Shown here piece after piece: positions 1-5,880 of a stretch of DNA of 5,880 nucleotides. Origin of the DNA: an uncultured Selenomonadaceae bacterium (GTDB lineage: Bacteria > Bacillota > Negativicutes > Selenomonadales > Selenomonadaceae); assembly GCA_905233325.1 (NCBI GenBank), contig CAJODU010000099.1, positions 1-5,880 on the forward strand, written 5' to 3'. The notes beneath the pieces were generated by a model. It was not told the origin of the DNA, searched no databases, and was given only the letters and a program-made list of their open reading frames with translations. The first letter of the stretch is position 1. The number at the start of each line of letters is the position of its first letter. A program made the position numbers and the translations under genes.

Positions 1-171
1 GTGACTTTCTACAAGGCTTTGGTGCCGGAGAGTTGTGTGGTACTCTCTCCCCGCAATTTCGCCGTCCTCTATCCTGTCGATGTACACAGCCCGTGTGGCT
101 CGTTAGATGATGATGAGCCCTCGAAGGTCACTAAAGTTGTGGTCAAGATTCCGGTTGAGCTGTTGAAGTAA
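1..171 (+). CDS. C-terminal part of an unrecognised protein
   Basis: An open frame runs from the left edge to a TAA at 169-171 and gives 56 residues ending in VTKVVVKIPVELLK. The first codon of the window is GTG, but this is probably chance and the frame most likely continues to the left, so I read it as the tail of a longer gene. The visible part has a hydrophobic strand-like stretch (VVLSPRNFAVLYPV), an acidic patch (LDDDE) and a final basic-hydrophobic segment. It has no membrane segment and no motif I recognise. It ends 18 bases before the purL start, with the purL ribosome binding site lying in that gap, which suggests cotranscription. I cannot assign a function. The reality of the gene is supported by the uninterrupted frame and the fit to the purL spacing, but 56 codons is short for certainty. 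Confidence 0.55.
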   Translation: MTFYKALVPESCVVLSPRNFAVLYPVDVHSPCGSLDDDEPSKVTKVVVKIPVELLK

Positions 172-174
172 CTT

Positions 175-180
175 GAGGGG
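175..180 (+). promoter_or_regulatory. Ribosome binding site of purL
   Basis: GAGGGG lies 9 bases before the ATG at 190, a normal Shine-Dalgarno distance. It supports that ATG as the start, and the protein made from it begins with the family-typical N-terminal strand (VRRVFVEK). Confidence 0.75.
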
Positions 181-189
181 ACGATCTGT

Positions 190-3100
190 ATGAGTGTAAG
201 AAGAGTTTTTGTCGAGAAGTGTAAAGGTTTTGACATTCCTGCCGTCCATATGTTTGAAGATATTCGTGAGACGCTGGAGATAGCAGGGCTTCAGTCCCTG
301 AGGTTATTTCAACGCTATGATATTGAGGGTCTATCCGAAGAGGAGTACAATGCCGTCAAGAATATAGTATTCAGTGAGCCGCCGGTTGATTTGCTCTATG
401 AAGAGACTCTGCCGGTTATTGATGATGCCAAAGTGTTTGCGATTGAGTATCTGCCGGGGCAATATGATCAGCGTGCCGATTCCGCAGCACAATGTGTCCA
501 GCTCATCACCGGCAAGGAACGCCCTACAATTCAGACTGCTGAAGTGATTGCACTTGTCGGCAATGTCAGTGATGAAGATGTCGAAAGAGTCAAAAAATAT
601 CTAATCAATGCCATTGAAAGCCGTGAAGCCGGATTTGACAAGCCTTCAACGCTACAGATGATCACAGACACCCCGCCTGATGTAGAAGTCCTCACTGACT
701 TCAACACTTTTGACGATGCCGCTATTGAGACCTTCCTCAAGGAACGCGGCTTTGCAATGAGCTTTGAGGATTTGAAGTTCTGTCAAAAATACTTCTGCGA
801 AACGGAGAAACGCCCGCCGACTATAACGGAACTCAAAGTTATTGATACTTACTGGTCCGATCACTGCCGCCACACGACTTTCACCACCAAGATAGACGAT
901 ATCATCTTTGAGACTGTCGACGACGACGATCCCGCCTACTTTATGCCGGCAATAATGAACGCCTACAAACATTATATCAGCGACCGCCGCAAGCTCTATG
1001 GTGAACATTCGGGGCGTGATATATCGTTGATGGATTTGGCAACAATCGGCACAAAAAGTCTCAGATATGACGGAATGTTGCCTGATCTTGACATATCCGA
1101 CGAGATCAATGCTTGCAGTTTCAATATCAAGGCTGATATTGACGGTAAACTTGAGGATTGGCTGATAATGTTCAAAAATGAGACACACAACCACCCGACG
1201 GAGATTGAACCCTTCGGCGGTGCGGCGACTTGCCTCGGCGGTGCAATTCGAGATCCACTCAGTGGCAGATCCTATGTCTATCAAGCTATGAGGGTAACCG
1301 GCGCGGCGGATCCTCGTCGTCCGCTCTCGGAGACTCTAGCCGGTAAACTTCCGCAGAAGAAGATAACACAAGGTGCGGCACAGGGCTACAGTTCCTATGG
1401 TAACCAGATTGGACTTGCCACAGGGCAGGTGCATGAGGTCTACCATGAGGGCTACCTTGCCAAGCGAATGGAGATCGGTGCGGTGATTGCCGCTGCTCCT
1501 AAGGCTAATATCAGACGTGAGACTCCTCAAGCCGGTGATGTGGTTGTCCTGCTGGGCGGTCGCACGGGGCGTGACGGTATAGGCGGCGCGACGGGGTCTT
1601 CTAAAGCTCACGATTCACATTCCGTTGAGAATTGTGGGGCAGAAGTCCAGAAGGGCAATCCTCCGACTGAACGCAAGATACAACGTCTCTTCAGGAATCC
1701 TCAAGCCGCACGACTTATCAAGCGTTGCAATGACTTTGGAGCCGGCGGCGTTTCCGTGGCGATAGGTGAACTTGCCGACGGGCTTGAAATCAATCTTGAC
1801 GCCGTTCCAAAAAAATACGAAGGACTTGACGGCACGGAGCTTGCCATAAGCGAAAGTCAGGAGAGAATGGCGGTTGTTCTCGCTCCTGCTGATGTTGCAC
1901 TCTTCAAAAAACTGGCTGACGAGGAGAATCTTGAAACTTCAGAAGTAGCTGTGGTTACCGATGAGAGGCGGCTTGTTATGAAGTGGCGCGGCAGAAAGAT
2001 CGTCGACGTCAGCCGCGACTTCTTTGACACCAACGGCGTCAAGCAACATATCACGGCACATATCCACTCTTCCGGCAAATATTCTCCACTCGTCGAGAGC
2101 GACAACCTCAGGACGGAATGGCTCAAATGCCTCAACGATCTGAATGTCTGTAGTCAGAAGGGGCTTGCTGAGCGTTTTGATTCAACGATAGGCGCGGGGA
2201 CTGTCCTTATGCCCTTCGGTGGCAAGAATCAGTTGACACCTGCTGAGGGTATGGTCGCAAAGTTACCTGTTGAAGGCAGGACGAACACTGCCACGGCTAT
2301 GACTTTTGGTTTCGATCCCTATATCTCTGATTGGAGTCCCTTCCACGGTGCCATTGATTCGATTACATCGTCACTCGCGAAGTTGGTTGCTCTCGGTGCC
2401 GACTACCGTAAGGCTTGGCTCTCTCTGCAAGAGTATTTTGAGCGGCTTGGTGATGATCCCGACAAGTGGGGCAAGCCCGTCAGTGCCTTGCTGGGTGCCT
2501 TCCTCGCACAGAAGAGTTTTGGCGTTGCGGCTATCGGTGGCAAGGACTCTATGAGCGGGACTTTTGAAGATTTGCATGTCCCTTCGACGTTAGTGTCCTT
2601 TGCCGTCGCGCCGGTGGAGGCTGATAAGGTTATATCGCCGGAGTTCAAAGCGGCGGGACATAAAGTATATATAATCCCCTGTCCGCGTGACAGGTACGGT
2701 GTGCCGCTCTTTAAAGAATTGAAGACAAACTTCCTCACCGTTCAAAAGCTCATCAGCGAGGGCAAGATAATATCTGCAATAAGCGTTGATCGCGGTGGTA
2801 TCGCGGCGGCCATATCCAAGATGACTGCCGGCAACGGCATCGGTTTCAGCTTTCACCCCGCCAAGCGTTCCGTTGAATCCTTCTTCACTTGGCGTTACGG
2901 CACCCTTATTGTCGAGGCGGCCGACGGTGTTGACCTTGCTGACTTGACGCCCTTTGTTGAACTCGGCACCACCATCAGCGACCACCTCATCATCTGCGGC
3001 GATACCACAATATCTCTTGACGAAATCAAAGCCGCCTACACGACACCGCTTGAGAAGATATTCCCGACGAAGGTTGCCGCTGCAACTACCATGAAGGCTC

Positions 3101-3948
3101 TTGATATTCGCAACGTCTCAAAGTCCGTCGGATCGTCGATCTTCAGCGGCAAACCAAAGGTTTTTATTCCCGTGTTCCCGGGGACGAACTGCGAATATGA
3201 CAGTGCGAAGACCTGGACAGATGCGGGCGCGTTGCCTGAAGTGCTTGTGATTCGCAATCTCACCCCCTCTGCCGTCGAGGAGAGCGTCGAGGCTATCGTC
3301 AAGCACATTGATGACTCTCAGATTTTGATGTTCCCAGGTGGTTTCAGCGGTGGTGACGAGCCTGACGGCAGCGGTAAATTCATTGCTGCTATGTTCCGCC
3401 ACCCCCGTATCGCTGAGGCTGTGATGAATCTCCTCAACAAGCACGACGGCCTTATCCTCGGTATCTGCAACGGCTTCCAAGCCCTCATCAAGCTCGGTCT
3501 CCTGCCCTATGGTGAGATCAGACCCCTCAAGCCCACCGACCCCACCCTCACCCACAACACCCTCGGCAGACACGTCAGCTCTATGGTCAACACCCGCATT
3601 GCTAACAACACCTCCCCCTGGCTTGCCAACTTCAACGTCGGTGACATTCACACCATTCCCGTCAGCCATGGTGAGGGGCGTTTCGTCGCCAATGATGAAT
3701 GGCTTATCAAGCTCGCCGAGAGGGGGCAGATTGCCACTCAATATGTCGACTTCGACAACAACCCCACTATGGAGCTGCCCTTCAATCCCAACGGTTCACT
3801 CGCCGCCATTGAGGGTATCACCAGCCCCGACGGCCGCATCTTCGGCAAGATGGCTCATTCCGAGCGTCGCGGCGAAAATCTTTACAAAAATATCACCGGC
3901 AACAAAAACCAGCCTATCTTTGAGGCCGGTGTCAAATACTTTATTTAA
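190..3948 (+). CDS. purL: Phosphoribosylformylglycinamidine synthase, single-chain (FGAM synthase)
   Basis: This enzyme makes FGAM from FGAR, glutamine and ATP, the fourth step of de novo purine synthesis, in the cytoplasm. The 1252 residues match the long form in which PurS-, PurL- and PurQ-like parts are fused. Seen in order: a PurS-like N-terminal region (about 1-155); a linker with SDHCRHTTF (223-231); the first synthetase half with FKNETHNHPTEIEPFGG (328-344) and the glycine-rich GGRTGRDGIGGATGSSK (456-472); NDFGAGGVS from 514; a second half with FDSTIGAGT (663-671) and GGKDSMSGTFED (783-794); and a class I glutaminase domain from about 988. In the glutaminase, FPGTNCEYD (996-1004) and FPGGFSGGDE (1048-1057) precede the nucleophile Cys1093 in GICNGFQ, with His1223 and Glu1225 in AHSER completing the triad. 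All key residues are present, with no frameshift. The motifs look most like the clostridial type. The start is fixed by the ribosome binding site at 175-180. The gene sits 12 bases before clpX and has no other purine gene beside it in the window. Confidence 0.97.
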   Translation: MSVRRVFVEKCKGFDIPAVHMFEDIRETLEIAGLQSLRLFQRYDIEGLSEEEYNAVKNIVFSEPPVDLLYEETLPVIDDAKVFAIEYLPGQYDQRADSAAQCVQLITGKERPTIQTAEVIALVGNVSDEDVERVKKYLINAIESREAGFDKPSTLQMITDTPPDVEVLTDFNTFDDAAIETFLKERGFAMSFEDLKFCQKYFCETEKRPPTITELKVIDTYWSDHCRHTTFTTKIDDIIFETVDDDDPAYFMPAIMNAYKHYISDRRKLYGEHSGRDISLMDLATIGTKSLRYDGMLPDLDISDEINACSFNIKADIDGKLEDWLIMFKNETHNHPTEIEPFGGAATCLGGAIRDPLSGRSYVYQAMRVTGAADPRRPLSETLAGKLPQKKITQGAAQGYSSYGNQIGLATGQVHEVYHEGYLAKRMEIGAVIAAAPKANIRRETPQAGDVVVLLGGRTGRDGIGGATGSSKAHDSHSVENCGAEVQKGNPPTERKIQRLFRNPQAARLIKRCNDFGAGGVSVAIGELADGLEINLDAVPKKYEGLDGTELAISESQERMAVVLAPADVALFKKLADEENLETSEVAVVTDERRLVMKWRGRKIVDVSRDFFDTNGVKQHITAHIHSSGKYSPLVESDNLRTEWLKCLNDLNVCSQKGLAERFDSTIGAGTVLMPFGGKNQLTPAEGMVAKLPVEGRTNTATAMTFGFDPYISDWSPFHGAIDSITSSLAKLVALGADYRKAWLSLQEYFERLGDDPDKWGKPVSALLGAFLAQKSFGVAAIGGKDSMSGTFEDLHVPSTLVSFAVAPVEADKVISPEFKAAGHKVYIIPCPRDRYGVPLFKELKTNFLTVQKLISEGKIISAISVDRGGIAAAISKMTAGNGIGFSFHPAKRSVESFFTWRYGTLIVEAADGVDLADLTPFVELGTTISDHLIICGDTTISLDEIKAAYTTPLEKIFPTKVAAATTMKALDIRNVSKSVGSSIFSGKPKVFIPVFPGTNCEYDSAKTWTDAGALPEVLVIRNLTPSAVEESVEAIVKHIDDSQILMFPGGFSGGDEPDGSGKFIAAMFRHPRIAEAVMNLLNKHDGLILGICNGFQALIKLGLLPYGEIRPLKPTDPTLTHNTLGRHVSSMVNTRIANNTSPWLANFNVGDIHTIPVSHGEGRFVANDEWLIKLAERGQIATQYVDFDNNPTMELPFNPNGSLAAIEGITSPDGRIFGKMAHSERRGENLYKNITGNKNQPIFEAGVKYFI

Positions 3949-3952
3949 GGAG
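3947..3952 (+). promoter_or_regulatory. Ribosome binding site of clpX overlapping the purL stop
   Basis: AAGGAG shares its two A bases with the TAA stop codon of purL and lies 8 bases before the ATG at 3961. A ribosome ending purL would cover this site, so translation of the two genes may be coupled. The coupling is inferred from spacing only. Confidence 0.75.
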
Positions 3953-3960
3953 TTAATAAA

Positions 3961-5319
3961 ATGCCCGTTCAAGAAGTCAAATGCAGCTTATGCAGAAAAA
4001 GGATCAAAGTCCGCGATCAATACGATATTCCCATCTTCGACCCCAACACCGGTTTTGCCATTTGCCGGAACTGTATCCGCGAGATTAACCGCCTCCTCGA
4101 CGAACACGACGCCGAAAAGGGGCAGGTTGATACTCAATCTCGCTCCGGCAGCGGCGGAGGCAGTCGCTTTGCCGCCGAACTTGCCGAAGTCCTCAAGAAG
4201 AACAAACCCCACGTCATCAAGGCTTACCTCGACGAGTTCATCATCAAGCAGGAGCGTGCCAAGAAAATCCTTTCCGTCGCCGCCTACAACCACTACAAGA
4301 GAATGTTATACGACTACAAGCACAGCGGCGGCGAGGAGGAGATCGACAAGAGCAACGTCATCATCATGGGACCCACCGGTTGCGGCAAGACTGCGCTCCT
4401 CTCTCACCTCTCCAGGTTGCTGGATATTCCCTTCGCCGTGACGGATACCTCCAGCCTGACGGAGGCGGGTTTTGTCGGTGCTGATGTTGAGGTCGCCGTC
4501 CGCAACCTCTACTACGCCGCCGGCAAGGACATCGAAAAGACCGAGCACGGTATCATTTATCTTGACGAGTTCGATAAAATCGCCCGCAAGTCCGGCGAGA
4601 ACAACTCTATCACCGCCGACCCCGGCCACGAGGGCGTTCAGCAGGGTCTATTGAAAATGCTTGAGGGCAGTGTCGTTGAATTTACCGCTCGCGGTCAGCG
4701 CAAACACCCTGAGGCTCCCACTATCAAGGTCAACACCCGCAATATACTCTTCATCGTCGGAGGGGCTTTTGTAGGCATTGAGAAAATCGTCGCCAAGCGT
4801 GTCAAGAAGAACGCCGCAGGTATGGGCTTTGGCGTCGACATTCCCAGCAATGAGGACGACTCCAAGCGTTATGATGAACTCATTCACCAAGTCAGACCTG
4901 AAGATTTGATGAAATATGGCATTATTCCGGAGATTATCGGCCGCCTGCCCGTTATCTGTACTCTTGAGACGCTTGACGAAGACTCCCTCCTCCGTATCCT
5001 CACCGAGCCAAAGAACGCCCCCGTCAAGCAATATGAAAAACTTCTGGAGATGGATAATGTCAAGCTGGAGTTTGAGGAGGGGGCATTGAGAGCGGTTGCA
5101 AAGAAGGCCATTGAGCGCAAGACCGGTGCGCGAAGCCTCAAAGGTATCATTGAGGACGTTATGCTTGATGTGATGTTTGATATTCCCAAGTCCAACGAGC
5201 CGCGCAAGGTCGTTATCACCGAGGCCTGTATCAACGAAGGCGAGACGCCGAAGATTTACCCACTTGATGAAAAGATCGACCTTGATAAATCTACGGACAA
5301 AGAAAATACCTCTGTTTAA
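3961..5319 (+). CDS. clpX: ClpX-type AAA+ protein unfoldase subunit (divergent)
   Basis: ClpX is a hexameric ATPase that unfolds proteins and feeds them to the ClpP peptidase in the cytoplasm. The 452 residues (E. coli ClpX has 424) show an N-terminal four-cysteine zinc finger (C8, C11, C35, C38), a Gly/Ser-rich linker (about 57-70), Walker A GPTGCGKT (137-144), Walker B IIYLDE (198-203), the pore-1 loop GFVG (170-173), the pore RKH loop (247-249), a sensor-1 region NILFIVGGAF from 261, the arginine finger R328 in IIGRLP, and sensor-2 GAR (389-391). Several positions differ from usual ClpX: the pore loop has Phe for Tyr; the ClpP-docking loop reads MGF (288-290) for IGF; ITADPGHEGVQQ replaces the usual ITRDVSGEGVQQ; FIIKQ (93-97) replaces VIGQ; and the finger spacer is 23 residues against 18 in E. 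coli. ATPase residues are intact, so it should be active. ClpP partnership is inferred from the family, and no clpP or tig lies in the window. It could be a second, specialised ClpX. Confidence 0.93.
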   Translation: MPVQEVKCSLCRKRIKVRDQYDIPIFDPNTGFAICRNCIREINRLLDEHDAEKGQVDTQSRSGSGGGSRFAAELAEVLKKNKPHVIKAYLDEFIIKQERAKKILSVAAYNHYKRMLYDYKHSGGEEEIDKSNVIIMGPTGCGKTALLSHLSRLLDIPFAVTDTSSLTEAGFVGADVEVAVRNLYYAAGKDIEKTEHGIIYLDEFDKIARKSGENNSITADPGHEGVQQGLLKMLEGSVVEFTARGQRKHPEAPTIKVNTRNILFIVGGAFVGIEKIVAKRVKKNAAGMGFGVDIPSNEDDSKRYDELIHQVRPEDLMKYGIIPEIIGRLPVICTLETLDEDSLLRILTEPKNAPVKQYEKLLEMDNVKLEFEEGALRAVAKKAIERKTGARSLKGIIEDVMLDVMFDIPKSNEPRKVVITEACINEGETPKIYPLDEKIDLDKSTDKENTSV

Positions 5320-5333
5320 TCATTTCATTTGAT

Positions 5334-5339
5334 GGGAGG
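5334..5339 (+). promoter_or_regulatory. Ribosome binding site that fixes a TTG start
   Basis: GGGAGG lies 8 bases before the TTG at 5348. The nearer in-frame TTG at 5342 is only 2 bases away, and the first in-frame ATG (5402) would remove the conserved YEIINGE segment. The site therefore favours TTG 5348 as the start of the Uma2-type gene. Confidence 0.75.
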
Positions 5340-5347
5340 CGTTGTTA

Positions 5348-5880
5348 TTGTCATATCAAGAGGATTATGATAGATACGAAATTATCAATGGTGAAGTCTA
5401 CATGAGATCTATACCTGTGTTAAATCACCAAAGAATAGTTAGTAATATTCTTCGCATATTTAATAATTATCTTGATGATAAAGATGATGAAGTTTTTTAT
5501 AATATTGATACTTTCTTTGACAAAGATAATCAATATATGCCTGACATTGTTGTCGTCTGTAATCCGAATATTATTAAAGAAGACGGTATTCATGGTGTAC
5601 CGAATCTGGTAGTTGAAGTTATTTCAAAAACTACCGCCTCACGTGACAGAAATGAAAAATTTGTTAAATATGAACAATACGGCGTCAAGGAATACTGGAT
5701 TGTAGATCCATTTATGAAATGCGTTGAAGTTTACCATCTCAAAGACAGTAAATTTTTGAAAAGTGCTATTTGCCAAATTTATACGGATAGAGAAATCAGA
5801 CTGCTTTCTGAAAGAGATAAAGCTGAAATTGTCTCTGAAATAAAAGTTTCACTCTATGATGATTTTGTCATTCAGTTGAA
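5348..5880 (+). CDS. Uma2 family (DUF820) putative PD-(D/E)XK endonuclease, 3' end cut by window
   Basis: The frame opens at TTG 5348 and is still open at the right edge after 177 full codons. Family members are usually about 180-200 residues, so only a short tail is missing. Family signatures visible are YEIINGE (10-16), His27 in the first helix, MPDIVVV (64-70), VVEVIS (88-93), a following SRDRNEKFVKY segment (98-108), and YGVKEYWIVDP (111-121). By analogy with the PD-(D/E)XK fold, Asp66 and Glu90 are likely metal ligands and Lys104 may serve as the catalytic lysine; this is inference. There is no signal peptide or membrane segment. The family is widespread, often in many copies, and its biological role and DNA target are not settled. 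The gene lies 28 bases after clpX with no terminator between them, so it may be read from the same transcript. Its GC content (about 31 percent) is far below that of purL and clpX, which suggests horizontal acquisition. Confidence 0.88.
   Translation, partial: MSYQEDYDRYEIINGEVYMRSIPVLNHQRIVSNILRIFNNYLDDKDDEVFYNIDTFFDKDNQYMPDIVVVCNPNIIKEDGIHGVPNLVVEVISKTTASRDRNEKFVKYEQYGVKEYWIVDPFMKCVEVYHLKDSKFLKSAICQIYTDREIRLLSERDKAEIVSEIKVSLYDDFVIQL

Noticed and set aside
27..48. Small inverted repeat (GAGAGT at 28-33 with ACTCTC at 42-47, 8-base loop)
   Set aside because: The stem has only 6 pairs plus a wobble, lies inside an open reading frame, and has no following T run, so neither a terminator nor an operator can be supported.
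652..1284. A 210-codon minus strand open frame inside purL
   Set aside because: It is antisense to the conserved linker and first synthetase motifs of purL, with no domain signature or separate regulatory signals.
3118..3741. A 207-codon minus strand open frame inside purL
   Set aside because: It is antisense to the intact glutaminase domain, rich in Gly/Val/Asp/Glu as a reverse shadow would be, and shows no recognisable motif.
3509..4441. A 310-codon + strand open frame crossing the purL-clpX junction
   Set aside because: It overlaps two well-supported genes in another frame. Its product is low-complexity Pro/Ser/Thr-rich sequence, as expected from shifting a frame full of C-ending codons, and it has no ribosome binding site of note.
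5320..5347. Possible terminator or promoter between clpX and the Uma2-type gene
   Set aside because: The 28-base gap contains a ribosome binding site but no hairpin with a T run and no paired -35/-10 elements that I can support.

Overview
The window looks like a stretch of chromosome from a low-to-mid GC anaerobic bacterium, most likely a Bacillota (Clostridia or Negativicutes) member. This rests mainly on the long single-chain PurL, whose N-terminus and central motifs resemble the clostridial form of the enzyme, and on strong AGGAGG-like ribosome binding sites. The assignment is an inference and no lineage marker such as rRNA is present.

All genes read on the + strand and are tightly packed. 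Positions 1-171 hold the end (or, less likely, all) of an unrecognised gene. After 18 bases comes purL (190-3948), a complete 1252-residue phosphoribosylformylglycinamidine synthase with synthetase and glutaminase parts in one chain. After only 12 bases comes clpX (3961-5319), a complete ClpX-type AAA+ unfoldase subunit with several departures from usually conserved ClpX positions. After 28 bases an AT-rich gene starts at a TTG codon (5348) and runs off the right edge; it encodes a Uma2/DUF820-type protein of the PD-(D/E)XK nuclease superfamily.

The gaps are too short for obvious promoters, and I see no hairpin-plus-T-run terminator between genes, so the four could share one transcript. They do not form an obvious pathway: purL is purine biosynthesis, clpX is protein quality control, and the Uma2 family has no settled function. 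The two points most worth following are the divergent ClpX, with no clpP next to it in this window, and the abrupt fall in GC content (about 31 percent by hand count from 5401 to the end) at the Uma2 gene, which suggests separate ancestry. I found no RNA gene, CRISPR array, insertion sequence or attachment site, and no convincing novel multi-gene system.
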